Assembly: GCF_007860095.1 (NCBI RefSeq)
Contig: NZ_SJPT01000002.1
Span: forward strand, 372,001 to 436,000
Reading direction: 5' to 3'
Origin: Novipirellula galeiformis
Lineage (GTDB): Bacteria; Planctomycetota; Planctomycetia; Pirellulales; Pirellulaceae
DNA: 64,000 nt
Under the pieces are notes generated by a model. That model did not search any database, was not told the origin of the DNA, and worked only from the letters and a program-made list of their open reading frames with translations. A program made the translations under genes and the position numbers. How positions within the stretch are numbered: position 1 is the first letter of the stretch; every line of letters begins with the position of its first letter. Positions 25,262 through 40,200 of this stretch are shown here, in pieces.

Positions 25262-28200
25262 ATGACCTCGCGTAAGCGACATTTATCGTCATCGTCATCG
25301 TCTGTCTCGAATTCCGAACTTCGCCGCTCTGAAAAGAGGTCGAAGGGTTCGCATAAAAATTCGCGTAAGAAGTCTCGTCGCCAACATATTCTTGAAACGC
25401 TCGAAGCACGGCAGTTGTTGGCGGGGCCACAGTTGATCGGCATCCAGCCCAATGAAGGCGATTTGATTGTCGATGGCTCGGTGCGGAACACCGCTCCGAG
25501 CGTCTTGACTTTCCGCTTTGACGAGAATCAACAGATCAACGCCGACACGCTTGATGGCATCCGCATCACGCGTCCGGGCGCAGACGGGATTTTCCAAACC
25601 CCCGACGACATTCGCATCACGCCTGGCTTGGTCACGGTGGGGGATCCGAATGAGAACGAAGTCGTGGTGCGGTTTGCGGAATCGTTGCCCGATGACAACT
25701 ACCGCGTCGAGGTCTACGGGTTCGATGATCCCGGGCTCGGTATTCAGGGTTTGCGCAACGTTGATAACGAGTTTCTGGTTCCTCGAACGGCGGGAGATCG
25801 TTCGGAGGTTCTCAACTTTAGCCTTCGGCTTGGTGCCCTAGTCGAAGCGGTCGTGCCGCAACCCGTGGTGCGTTTGGCGGATGGTTCGTTGCAGCAGAAT
25901 CGCAACGAAATCGTCGTTTACTTCAACGAAGATCCCTTGTTTGTTGAAAACGATGACGCTGGGAATCCGACACTTCGATCGGCGGAACATCCACGTTTCT
26001 ATCAACTATTGCTGACGGAAGAGACCGCGCGGACGACCGATGACCGTTTGTATCATCCTGACACGGTGGTTTACGATGCCACGACGCATACTGCACGCTT
26101 GTTCTTCGCCGACGATCTCAACAATCTGCCTGGCGTTTCGATGGGCGGTGGTACGTTCCGATTGCGCGTGGGAACAGCCGTCGACAGCCGTGCGGATCTG
26201 ATCATCGAGCCGACCGACGTGGTCGTTGCTCCGATTGCGGTCACCGATTTTGGGGTCGCTGGTCTACGTGTTAGTTTCGTTTCGAAGTTGATTGGTGAAT
26301 CGGCCTCGGGTCGACAAGTGCGTTTCGAAGATGTTGGTGCCGCAGGGCTAGCCGTGCGCGCAGAAGCCGATGGCACGGTCGTGTTCAATTTCGGTGGCGA
26401 TACGCCGACGGTCAACGATTTGAACTCGGTGGTGTTGTCGACGCCGGCCGTGGCCGCCTTGATCGAAGTCAAATGGTCGCTCAATGGAGATTCGTCCCAA
26501 GGGGGCAGCACGCCGGTACCACGCAGCCAAATTGGTGCGCCACCGTTGGTGCTCAATGCCGTCGGTGACACGCTTGGTACCGCACTTGACGTTGGAGTCT
26601 TTGGTGCCGACGGGACGCTGACGAGCTTGGTTTTCAAAGAAGCCATTGACCCTCAGCCCTTTGCGATTCAATTGCCGGGCGGCAATAACGATCCCGGTCA
26701 CAGTGAATTGGATGAAGTCGTTGGCGGATTGTTGCAACACATCAACGATAACTTCGGTCCCGATACGCAAAATGGAATCACGGAGATTGCGTATAACTTC
26801 AACCCCGTGTTTGATACCAGCGTTGCCGGAGTTCAATTCCAGAACCAGATCACCGAGCGGCAAAAGGTGCGGATTCGCGAAGCCCTCGGTTTGTGGGCGA
26901 GTAAGATTGGCGTGCAGTTCCGCGAGACAGCCTCCGACGGGATCACGTTCGCATTGGGAGAAACCGCGAATCTTCAAGCCGGTACGTTGCCCGGCACGTC
27001 GGTCGTTTCTCAAAATGTGATCAATGCGCGCGTTCGCATCGACCCTACGTTCACTGAGCCCGCGTTGGTGTTCAGCAATCAAGTCACGTTCAACACGGCT
27101 TACGGCGAGGATTTCTTGCGCAAGGCGACAGCCGGGATCGGTTTGATCCTGGGATTGGAGCAGACGCCTGATCTGCCGTCGCAAACGTTGATGAGTTTAA
27201 ACAGTACGTTTTTGAACAGTTCGATCAATGGTCGACCGGATCAAGAACCGGTGTTCCCCGGCAGCTTTGATGTGTTGCATGGCCAGTTTGTTCACCGTCC
27301 CGACAGCAACGACATTGACTTGTATCGCTTCCAGGTCGACTTGAATGATGCCGATCGTGTTGGCAATTTGACGGCGGAAACGTTCGCCGAGCGATTGCCA
27401 GATTCAAGTTTGCTCGACACGACGTTGACGCTTTACCAAGAAATCAAGGCGTCCGCAGTCACCGACTTCGGCTACGGGGTCGGTTTGCAAGTGCGAATTG
27501 ATTCGTTGCTGGAAGGACTGCTCGGCAACAATCTCCGGCTGGATTTTATTCTCTCGGATCGTCAGCCTGGCGATACAGCCGTGCGCGTGACCCAGCCGAA
27601 TGACTCGAGCGGTAAACCGATCGCCAATGCCATCCTGGTCGAATTGCCTCGCAAGGGAACGAACGTTCCCACTTTGCCGGTCAGCGAGATCATCGATGCG
27701 ATTAACAACAGTCCCTTCGCCAGTTCGATTATGCGAGCGTCGTTGGTCACCGGGGCCGCGAGCACCGATGTCAGCAGTCATGAACTGACTTTCTCGCCCA
27801 TCTTGCTCAGCGGTGGCGGGCTCGTGCAATTGAGCCGCAATGACGACTACTTTAGCGAAGATTCGCGGTTGACCGCATCACTCGGTGAAGGCACCTACTA
27901 TGTCGGGATTGCTGCGAGCGGGAATGACAACTACGACCCCACGATTCCGGGCAGCGGTTATGGCGGGTTGACCCAAGGCAAATATGAACTGCACCTAAAG
28001 TTCGAGCCTCAAGTCGATGAAACCGATGTGATTCGAGACTTGGATAGCGAGCGCACCGGCGTTCCGGGCACGATTCTCGATGGGGATGGCGACGGCAGCC
28101 CCGGCGGTGTTCACAACTTTTGGTTCCAAACGCGTCCTTTGAACCGAACATTGACCTTCACCGACAACGGCGATGCGTTGACGGTCGGACAAACGATCAA

Positions 28201-31200
28201 GATTACCGGAGCGGCGGGAGTCGTGCGAACGTTTGAGTTCGTTCCTATTAATGGTTCCGCGAAACCGGGAAATGTGGCGGTCTTCTACAGTCCCGGTAGT
28301 CCAAACTTCCCAACCCCCGCGGGCACATTAGCCTCGACGCTACAGACCGCGATCAATGGCGTCGCTAACAAAACGGGCGTGACCGCGACGATCAGTAACG
28401 GCAGTGTGATTTTGAGTGGGGAGCGGAGCGTCGAGCTCTCGACCAACTCGCGTGCGTTGGAAGCCTCGGGGCGTAATATTTTCGTTGACAAAACGGCCGG
28501 GCCGAACGCCGACGGCAGTTTGGACCATCCCTTCAATAACATTAGCAACTCGAACGTTGCGAACGCCTTCGACGCGGCGTTGCCCAAGGACATCGTACGC
28601 ATCGTCGGTAACGGGGGTGTCGACGGCGATCTATCGACGGTCGAGGATAACCTGAGCTACAAAATCGGCGTCCCTGATGTCGGCGGTGGGTTCCTCGAGG
28701 ATGGCCGCGTGATGGAAGTGCCCAAAGAGGTCACGACGATGATTGACGCGGGTGCGGCGTTCAAGCTGCGTCAAGCTTACATCGGAGTGGGAAGCAGCAC
28801 GGTCCAAGTCGACCGCAGCAACGGGGTACTTCAGATTCTCGGCACGCCGCGTTTGGTCGACCTTAGCGATCCCAACACAACGCTGCTGTTGGGCGACACC
28901 GATCGAGAGCGTCCCGCCTTTGACGATGGCAGTGTGATTTTCACGAGTTTCCGTGATCTTGAAGTGGACCGCGCCTCGGTGGGTAACAGCCCCGCGGTGA
29001 GCCCCGGTAATTGGGGTGGTTTGCTGTTCCGTCAAGACATCGATCAAGCCGAAGGGCGACAAAATCTAGAAGATCAAGGGATCTTCATGAACCGCGTCAA
29101 TCATGCAGAGATTCGTTACGGTGGATCGAGCAACTTGACGATCGATTCGATGCAACAGTTGGTCAATCCGATCGAAATCGTCAACATGCGTCCCACGATT
29201 TCGTTTAGCGAGATCACCAATAGCGCCGATGCGGCGATGAGCGCGACTCCGGACAGCTTTGAAGAAACCAGCTACCAATCGCCTCAGTTCCAACAAGCGG
29301 GCGCGTTTACCGCCGACTACGACCGTGTTGGCCCCGAGATTCACAACAACCAACTGTTTGATAACAGCATCAACGGTTTGTATGTCCGAGTCGTTACGAC
29401 TTCGACCGAACCGCCTCGCGCGTTGACCGTTGCCAGCCGATTTGATGATACCAGTGTGGTTCACTACATCGCTGAGAACATCGTCATCGCTTCGAATCCA
29501 GGCGGTTCGATCCAAGACGGCTTTGCGCCTTCCACATCGCTGATCTCCGCGCAGATGCTTCGGGGTGGAACGTTCAATCCCGGGGATTACCTCTACAAGA
29601 TGACGTTTGTGGACGCCGATGGCTTTGAATCGGCCGCTAGCGTGGATCCGTTTGGCTTTACGGTGTCCAGTGCGAAGTCTTCCATCGAATTGACTGGCTT
29701 GCCCCAGGTTCAATCCAATACGGGTTACGTATCCCGGCGTTTGTACCGAGCCATCGATATCGGCGGGACGCCGGTCTATCGATTGGTAGCGGAGTTGGAC
29801 GCATCGTCGATCTCGTATATCGATAACGGCAGCTCAACCGACGGCGTATTGGACCTCAGCCTTAATGGCGTCCGTGGTCGCTTGGACGCCTCGCTTGTGA
29901 TTGATCCGGGCACGGTTGTTAAACTTCGCGGTGCTCGCTTTGAACTTGGCTACGGCACCCAGTTGTTGGCCGAAGGTACCGAGAGCAATCCGGTGGTGTT
30001 CACCAGCGTCTTCGATGATCGCTTTGGAGCGGGCGGGACGTTTGACACGAACAATGACAGCGGAGACACCGATGGCGGAACCGATCCAAATTACGGCGAT
30101 TGGTCCGGAATCTATGCTGGCCCGACTTCGACGGTCAGCCTGGATCATGCGACGGTTGCTTACGGCGGCGGCATCAGCTTGCTAGAAGGCGGGCAATCGC
30201 GTGGCTTTAATGCACTCGAACTGCACCAAGCCGAGGGCCGGGTTACCAATTCGCGGTTCGAATTCAATGAAGACGGACAAGATGGTGCGGGACCGGCCGG
30301 CCGCTTCGGGCGATTGATCAATAACGCGGCCACCATTTTTGTACGTGGTGCGCAACCCATCATTGTCGGGACCACGTTTACCGACAATCGCGGCTCGATT
30401 ATCGATATCGATAGTGAATCGATGACGGCCGAGCGAGTGATTGATGCGGGACGGCAAACCGGAACGAGTGATCGGTTGCGAGAATTGGACGACAACTATG
30501 GTCCGATGATTCGCTTCAACCGTTACGAAGACACGGCTACCGAAAGCGATTCCACGGAGCGACAATTGTCGGGGCTAGAGATTCGCGGCGGCACCTTGAC
30601 GACCGAAAGCGTGTGGGATGATACCGATATCGTTCACATGTTGTTCGATAGTTTGGTGGTTGAGAATTTCCATAGCTCCGGCGGCTTGCGACTGATGAGC
30701 CGGTTGGACGAAAGCTTGGTCGTGAAGTTACTCGGTTCGGGAAATCCCAACAGCGCGACGACGGGGACGGGCTTGACCGCCACCGGATCGGTGGGCGAAA
30801 TCGAAGACCGCATTGGCGGCGCGATTCATATCATTGGACAACCGGGAGCCCCTGTGGTGCTCACCAGTCTGCTCGATGACACGGTCGGCGCCGGTTTGAC
30901 ACCGGATGGATCCCAGTTCACCGACACCAATGGCGATGGAATTCAATCACGCCCAGCGCCCAATGATTGGCGCAGCATCTTCTTGGATCAGTACAGCAAC
31001 GACCGCAACGTCGATGTGATCAAAGAATTCGAGTTGCCAAGCGAAGAGGGCCCAGGGCTCAACGGCGACGTCGAGTACGCTCAATACCTCGGTGAGCTTG
31101 CTCCGAATTTGTTCTCGGGAGATGAAAATCGCCGGCACGGGTTTGAGGTCGACGGCTACCTCACCGATTTCCGCGACATCGATACCTACTCCTTCGACGC

Positions 31201-34200
31201 AGCCCCTGGGACTGAAATTTGGGTCGATATCGACTACACCACGTACCGGCTTGATACGGTCATCGAATTGCTCGATGAGAATGGTCAAGTGTTGGCACGC
31301 AGCGATAACTCGTTCGCAGAAACCTCCGGTAACGCCTCGGTCGTCGTGCTCGATTCGAATTTGGAAAGTAGCACGACCTCGCTGCAAGCATCCGCAGAGG
31401 AATACACCGAGCGTGGCGCGGGCGGGTTGTACGACGATTTTGGATCGACCAATCCTCGTGACGCGGGAATCCACTTTACCTTGCCGGGTAACGCGGCTGA
31501 TCCAACGGCGCGTAGCAAGTACTTTTTCCGCGTTCGCAGTGCTTCACTGAATCCTGATGATATGGCGGGCGGTTTGACCTATGGTGGTTACCGTTTCCAA
31601 CTCCGCTTGACCGAGGCACAAGAGTTCCCCGGCAGCGTGGTTCGCTATACCGACATTCGCTATGCCAACAACGGAATCCACACGCGTGGTTTGCCCAGCT
31701 CGTCACCGTTGATTGGTGAGGCGGGTGAGAACGAAGCGCTTGTGGGCAATGCGGCAAGCAATGATCAGATCGTCCGCGACGGTACCGAGTCGGTTGGCCA
31801 ACGCGCTCAGAACATTGGCAACTTGGTCGGCAACAAGAACAATGTGATCAGTGTGGCGGGCTCGCTGAGCAGTGGTTTTGATGTTGACTTCTATCAATTC
31901 GATATCGATTACAGTCTTGGTAACACGTCGCTGCATTCGACGGTATTCGACATCGATTATGCCGACGGGTTCAATCGCCCGAACACCTCCGTGAGCGTGT
32001 TTTACGATCCCGACGGCGAAACCGGAGGCCAATTGCCTCGCTTGGTGCTGTACGGTCAAGACGCCAATATTTTGGATGACTTGACGAGTCCTAACGGTGA
32101 GAATTCAGCGCTGGAGAAACTGTTGCGTGGTTCGATTGGCACCGGCGATGCCTTCATCGGCCCGGTCTCGTTACCCGAGGGTTCCTACTACGTCGCGGTG
32201 ACCGCCGACGGACGCGAGCCGGTGGAGTTGACCTCCAACAGTAGCCTTCGACGTGAGCCGATCAACTCGGTGCACCGCATCGTCGAAGACCGCATCAATC
32301 CATCGACGCCTAGCACGGCACGGCAAGCCGACCTCATCAAGCTGTTCTCGGATGCGACGCTTGCTGCCGGAGGCTTTGTCGAAGCCGACGACGCAAACCC
32401 CGGTCATGGGAAACCAGCCCATTTCGATCGCACTCAAGGTGCCCCAGGTGCCGTCGAGAATACCTCGTTGTATTACAACCGGATGACTGCGACGGGCGCG
32501 GGAACGATCACGAGCGATCCGTTCAGCTTGGCGGGCTACGTCGCCGCCGATGCGCCCACATTCTATTACAACTACCGTTTCGACCCCACCGCGGGCGATA
32601 CGGTTGCGTTAAGGATCTTCAGCGACCAAGACCCGACCGGCAGCACGCTTGACGCCGTGCCGCAAACCGATGCGATTTGGCATCAATCGCGGATCCCGCT
32701 AGACGCATTTGCAGGCCACAGCGGCGTCCGGGTTGAAATCACCTACACCCCGCTCGATGCGGGCGGGGGCGTTCCAGTGGTGGGGACGAGCGAAGGCTTG
32801 TACCTGGACGACTTTATCGTTGGCTTTGCCGAGCGTGGCGAAACGGTGTTCGGCGCAACCGCGGGCGAAGATGGCTTTACCGGATTCGGGACCGGCGAAT
32901 CGGGCGAGTACCAATTGGAGCTTCGATCGGGCACGCAATACGCGACCCCGACCCCAGGCGGTACGGTGTTGAATCTCGATTTTGATACCAATGATCGCCA
33001 CAGCGAAACGATTACGATCGTCGCTCCCGCCGGAGATCAGATTATCGATGGCGACACGTTCATCATTAGCGATGGCAGCGTCAGCCAAACCTTCGAGTTC
33101 ACCACGACGGCCGGAACTGTCCGCTTCGGAAACACGCCCGTCTTGTTCAGCGCTGCGGATCAGCCGAAGGACATTGCACGTTCGATTCGCACCGCGATCA
33201 CGACGCAGACTCGGATCAAGGTCGAAGCCTCTTCGGCTGCAGGTCAGGACACCGGCGCGTTGACCGATGGACGATTGTCCTTGGTTGGCGCTCGGGGCGG
33301 ATCGTTCATGGGCGTTAACGGTGTTGCGGACGCACCGGCGCCGGGCACGCGATTGGACTTGGACAGCAACGGCAATTTGAAGCTACCGGTGATTTTCCAC
33401 CAAGGCGAAGGGGACGTTAACTTCGTCCGCCGTCAAAGCCAGGTGGTGATCGAGCAAAATATGATCAGCGACGTGCATGCAATCGGAATTTGGAACGAGC
33501 CGGGCGTGCGTCAAACCGATCCCGAAGACCAATTCGGAAGCTTCCCATTGCTACCGTTTGGCAATCCGTTGCCCGGTGTTGCGAGAAACCTTCCCACCTT
33601 GAATAACGAAGTGCTCGGCGGCTTGATGCCGGGAGTGGTCATTCGCAACAACACCATCGACCAAGCGGGTTATGTCGGCATCAAAGTCGAGGGAGAAACT
33701 CGCCCGTTTATGATCGAAACCGGAGACGGCGATAGTATTTCGGATGGTGTGACGATGGCGATCGATTCAGGCGGCACCCGCGTCGTGTTTGAATTCGAAG
33801 ACATTAGCGGAAGTCCTACGCTCACGAGCGGATCGGGCGTTGTCGGTGGCGATGGCGTCGCCGACGGGCATGTGCCGATCTATTACCGCCGCACCCATAG
33901 TGCGCTGTATGACAATCGGGCGAGCGTGGCTTATTCGTCGCGTCAAATGGCCTCGGCGATCATGCAAGCGATCCAGGGCAGCATTTTGGTGACCAACAAT
34001 TCAACGGAGTTGGTCAGCGCCACATTGGGGCCATCCTTGACGAGTGATCTGGCGAGCGGAGATACCGCTGTCTACCTCTCGGGTGTCAGCAATATCTATG
34101 TGGTAGGCCGCAGCGGAGTCGCCGAGACTCCGATTCGAGTTGGCGTGCAAACGCAATTGGCTCCTGTCGCCGAACCGCTTCAACCGTTCACGCGAATCGT

Positions 34201-37200
34201 CAACAACACGATCTACGGTGCCGATGGAACGGAAGCATTGTTTCCTGAATCGGGCACGCGTGAATCCAACGACACCCTCGCCGAAGCGATCGACACCAAA
34301 GTCGGACGCAGTCACGTTGGTCCTTATGTCACCACCGGAACGATCGGTGATAACTCAGGACCGATCGGTGCTGCCGGCGATGTCGATTTCTACCGCGTGG
34401 AGATGCAGGTGGGTGACCGCTTGATTGTCGACATCGATACCGGCAACACACTTGATACCGTGTTGCAAGTCTTCGATGCACGAGGCGTCGCTCAATTGTT
34501 GGCCAATGGATCGACCGTCGTCGATACCGCGACCGCGCCGGGGCATTTGAACCCAGGGTCCACGGTTGCCAATCCCACGGCCGATGCGGTCAACGAACGC
34601 GATCCGTTTGTTGACTTTACCGCATTGTCGACCGGCACGTACTTTGTCGCGGTTAGCGGCAAAGGCAACGAATCGTTTGATCCGGCTAGCTTGTCGGGGC
34701 GTGAACTCGGCACCGGCGGAACGGGTGACTACACGATCTCGATCGAAAACTACACCGCGCGTAGCTTCGTGATGAGCATCAATGGCGGATCCGCTAGCGA
34801 TGGCGGCGGAGTACGCGGTTCGGACTTGTTGGGCACCACCTTTACGGTGACGCAGATCCCCGACGTGCTCAATGGCACCACCAACCAAGTGACCTTCACG
34901 TTCGCCACCGGTGGCGGAGTCGGCAATGTGATCATCGCGGCCAACGACCAGATGCCCGATATCATCGAAGCGATCGCTCAGGCGATCAATTTCGCAGCAG
35001 GCGTGAACAACGGACTGCTTGAGAATCACGTACGTGGCAACGGGCCGGGTGGAATCAGCGGTCCGATCCAACGCGTCTCGGCACTCGCATTGGGCGGGCG
35101 TGATGGAAATAATGCCTCTGTCGCCACGTTCAATTTGACCGGGGATCGCGCGTCGGGCTTCGGGCACGATCGCTTGACGACCCCTGGGGACGGAACTACG
35201 GAACTTTACGCGGTCATCAACAACGTCGCCAAGATCGAATTGAGTGCGGCAGCACGGAATGCGGGGTTGAGGCTTGATCCGGTGGAGGGACGTGACACCG
35301 ATCAACTCTTGAACGAAACGGGGATCATGATCGCCGGGGGCGCTAGTCCCGCAATTTTGAACAACGTCCTGGTCAATCTGCACGAAAGTGTGGTGATCGA
35401 AGAGACGAACTTGTTTGGGTTTGGGCAATTTTCGAATTCCCATGTCAAGCCGATGGATCAAGACACCGTGGTGGTGGGTTCGGTATTCCAATTTGACCAA
35501 CCTGAACCGACCTCCTTCAACGACGAGATGACGTTTCTGTTGAACGGTGGCGTGAACAACGGGATTTCCACCGGAATCAATGAACCGAGCAATCTCAACG
35601 GCGGCAGCGACGATTTCAATGTCAGCTTGGGTAACAATGCTGCGGCGCTTCAGTATCCCGGTGGAAATAACTTCTTACCGATCGGAAACTCGGTGCTCGT
35701 CGATTCGGGCGTGAATTCGTTAATCGATCGAGACAAGTTCAAGACGCTCAAAGCCTCTGTGGGGATCGCGGCCAGCAACGTGCTCGCGCCGATCCGTGAC
35801 GTCAACGGCGTTTTCCGTGCCGACAATCCGTCCTTCCAACCTCCGGGTACCGTGGGCGAATCCGTCTTCCGTGATCGTGGCTCCAATGAGCTTGCCGACT
35901 TCGTGGGCCCCGTCGCGACAGCTGAATTTCCACGTGATAATGGGGTCACGCAACGTGATGGCGATCCCGCGGTTAGCTTCATCAATTTGAGCGAGGGTGC
36001 TTACAAGGAATTCCGTATCCTGCTGCGTGATAACGGTGACGCATCGGACCCGTTCTACGGAATTGGTATCGATGACAACACCGTTGTCGTTCCTGCGATT
36101 CCTGGACTGCGTCCAAGCGGATCGAATGTCACCGTGTTTGAAAATGACCGGATGCTGATCGAAGGCATCGACTACACGTTCCATTACGCGGAAACCAAAA
36201 ACCTGATCACGCTCAAGCCGTTGACGGGGATTTGGCAAGAGGATCGCTCGTACCGAGTTGCTCTGAACCAACGTGACCGCACCGTGTTGGTCGCGCCCGA
36301 GGCTCAGGAACTTACCGATGGCGATCAAATCAAGATCACCGATGCCAACGGCGGCGATATCGTCTTCGAATTTGAAACGGGTTATCAGCTGCTATTGCCG
36401 GAAACGATTTCCTTGATCGTGCCGCAGGTCGGAACGAATTTCGGAGGCGTTAGCGACGGTGACATTTTCCAAATCAATGATGGAAAGAACCCGGTCGTCG
36501 TGTTCGAACTCGACAGTGACGGTGTTCGATTGCCGAGCAGTGTCGTCGTCGCGTTACCGAGCGATCGTCCGCCAACGGATCCGACCGCGTTAGCAGCGTT
36601 TTTGAACCAAATTGCCTTGAATATCCAAACCGCAATCGACGCGGAAGTGGCCGGGGGACGTTTGGATGTCGAAACTCGCGTGATCGGCAGCCGCGTCGCG
36701 ATCGGTGCGGAACCGGGGGCGACGGCCATCACCAGTGGCAGCGGATTGTTGCAAGATGCTCGCACGTTGGCATTCCGAGTTCCCGAAGTGGGATCCGGCT
36801 TCGGCGGCGTGGTCGATGGAGACACCTTCATCGTCAATGATGGTATTCGCGCCATTACATTTGAATTCAATACCGGTGGCGGGTTGGTCGACTCGGCCAA
36901 TACCGAAGTGGCCATTGCGACCGATCTAAGTGCGAACCAAGTTGCGATCGCGATTCAACAAGCAATTTTGGCGTCATCGCTGCGATTGAACCCCAACGTG
37001 CAAGGCGATTCGGTTTATCTGAACCTGCCGGATACGGGATCGGCCAGTGTGCCGTTTGGTCAATTGACCTTGGTGGGAATCAGTCGCACGCCTACCGATG
37101 GCGACTTGATCACTTTCTCACCTAGTGATGGAAGCGATCCGGTGACGATCGAGATCAATCGCACCGATGAGCCCAACGATATTTTGGGTGTCCGAATCGA

Positions 37201-40200
37201 CGATGGGGTGACCGCTCCGAACATTCCGGTCAACATCACTCGTTCGACCACCGCGTCTGAATTGGCGGACTTGATCCTCGCGGCGATCCAGTCAACTCGA
37301 CAGGCGGGCGTTGACACGATCGCGGGCTTGGACACCAGTCAAGTTTCGGTGATCAATGGCACCCTCGTCTCCATCGGAGGCAGCAAAGGCCTCGGTTTGG
37401 GAGTCACGGGAACGTCGCTCGAAGTGGTCGGTGCACCGGACGTTACCGGCAGCTCGACGATCGAAGTGTTTGGTCCACTGCTACTGAACTTGCCGCTCGT
37501 CGGCGGTGGTGGTTTCCAAGACGGTAGCGTGTTGATTCTTCGTGACGCGCTCGGCAACGATGTGGTCTTCGAATTCAATTTGGTCAACACGCTACAAGCG
37601 GTACCGGGTGCTATTCCGGTTACCTTCAACACGTTTGACACGGTCGACATTTTGGCGGACAGCTTGGTCGCAGCGATCAATGCTTCGTCGGCCGGAGTGA
37701 CGGCCCAGAACCTTCTTAACGGCCGGATCACGTTGGGACGCATTAGTGCCGACCGCGTTGAGCTGACCGGCATTCCCGCCGATCCTGATATCCCAGGTAG
37801 CGGTGCGCCAGGCGTTTCCCAGATTTCCGTCCGTCGTGGCATTGTCAATGACGGCGAAGTGCTGACGTTGCGTCAGGGAACGACTTCGATCTCGCTCGAA
37901 TTTGAATCGGTCAATAACGGGGGCGGAGTTCGCCCGGGCAACATTGCGATTCCATTCCAACCGACCAGCACGATCGGGGACATTGCGGTTTCGTTGGCTG
38001 CGGCCATCAACAACAACCGGGGGAACTTGAGCATTACCGCAACGGCAGATCTCGACTTGCTCGGCGAGCCGATCGGTACCGTCTCGCTGGACGATCTACC
38101 GGGGACGGTGGTTGACGCTTCGCAAGCACCGACATTGAACGTCGTCGGCGTCCCAGGCGGGGCCATTCCGATTTCAATTGATCCGGACTTTACCGCCGAG
38201 CAGGTAAAGCTGGCTTTGCTACAAGCAATCAATAACGTCAACAGGGAAGGTCAACCAGCGTTGACGAACCTTGCAGCGGAAGATCGCGGTGGAGCCACGT
38301 TGTTCATTGAGAACGGGCAAATCTTCGAGGGCCCGGTCTCGACGTTCTACTTGCCTGGGATCAAGGACAAAGTCGGCAATCCGTTGGAACCGAATCGCCA
38401 GGATCAAACAACCCAGTTCACCTTCATGTTGCCAAGCGTTGGGTTTGACTTTGGCGATGCACCGGACCCCGTCAACGGAGTTCCCGGTCGCTATCCCACC
38501 ACCCTCGCTAGCGATGGTCCGCGACACGTCGTCGATGGTGAAATCATGTTGGGATCCAAGGTCGATGTGGACGTCGATGGGATGCCATCGCGTGCCGCCG
38601 ATGGGGACGACGCGACGATTTTGGCCAGCTCCACTGGCACTTTATTCACGGTCGCGGTCGTCGACGGTCGTGTCGAAGTCACGGTCAATACCGCGGTCGA
38701 CGCGGCGACCCGGGATGGGGATACGATTACGATCGATACGGGAGCCGATATTGCCACGCTCGAATTCGACATCAACGGTCGATTTGAAGAGGACAACTTC
38801 GCGATTCGTCCGGTCGACAACACCCCAGAATCGATTGCTGCGGCGATCGCGCAGGCGATCCAAGAGAGTCCGCTCCGCCCGGCCGGAGTGTCGATTTCGG
38901 GTAACCTGGTGATTGTCGACGGCAACGACGAAGATGGAGTCAGCTTTGTCAGCAACCTGAATCCACAAGGCATTCTCAATCGTGGCGTCGGGGTGACGCG
39001 AGTCGATGGAAATGGCCAACTGATTCGCGACAACAACGGAAACCCCGTGATCTTCTTGCCGATTCAAGTGACCGGCACGGGCGTCTTGGACGCTTGGATC
39101 GACTTCGCGGCGGACGGTGACTTCACCGATGTCGGCGACCAGATCATTACCAGTGCGATTTTGAACGGCGATGGACGCCCCCAAACGTTCTACGTGCCCT
39201 TCCCTGCACACGCTCCGGATCCCGTGACGGCCACCGATACCTATGCGAGGTTCCGTGTTTCCCGCAACGGTGGTTTGGAACCCATCGGGTTGGCACTCAG
39301 TGGCGAAGTTCAAGACTATCGCTTGCGATTGCTACCCGGAACACCTCCGATGGTCGGCGATCAACAAGCCAATCTCAGCTACAGCACCGATGAAGACCAG
39401 CAGCTCCAGGCCACTGACGTCAACGGTTTGTTGTCGCCCGGAAATGCGAACGACAACAGTATCTTGGTGGGTGTGACCGATGCGGACGGTGACGACATCG
39501 CGGTCTATCCCGACGATGTTGGTGTCAGAACGATTATGGTCAGCGGCGAGGCAGCGGGTGTGTTGGATCTGCAAAGCGACGGCACGTTCACGTTTGTGCC
39601 GGCTCAGGATTTCAACGGACCGGTGACGTTCAGCGCTCGAGTGACGGACGTCAAACCGCTCTCCCCTGAAGACCAATTGCTCAGCGGGCGGCCGATCTCG
39701 GTCACCATCAATGTGCAACCGGTCAACGATCTTCCGGTCGCAACGACCAACAACGTTGTCGTGCCTCGCACGATTGCAGAAGACGCTGTGACAACCTTTA
39801 CCAAGGCTGAGTTGATCGATCCGTTCTACGTTCCGGGACCTGCCAACGAGGCAAGCCAGCCGTTGATCATTCAATCGGTCGGAAGCGTACGTGGTCCTTT
39901 CCTCTCTGCGCTCGGCGGAGTGATTGCGATCTCGGCGGATGGACGAACCGTGACCTACACGCCACCGGCGGATTACAACGGGCCCGACTCCGATACGTTC
40001 TTCTACTCGGTTGCAGACGTGCCTGGTGCAGGACAAACCTCCGAAACGGCGATCAAACAAGGCACGGTTTCGATCTCGTTTACGAAGGTCAACGATCCCC
40101 CACGATTGGTCAACGACACCTTTACGACCCAGGAAAACGAGCCGTTAAGCATTCCGCTTCGCACGGCGGATAATCAAGGCATCCTTGACAATGACACCGC

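Noticed and set aside
34355-35500. Long minus-strand open frame of 381 codons inside giant gene 1, and similar long antisense frames across both giant genes
   Set aside because: They mirror the coding strand of a continuous plus-strand gene with clear domains, have no ribosome site or family features, and arise from codon usage with few stops on the opposite strand.
36293-38140. Repeat array considered as a CRISPR or DNA-level tandem repeat
   Set aside because: Repetition is at protein level only; DNA copies are diverged, have no constant spacer and lie in a coding frame.
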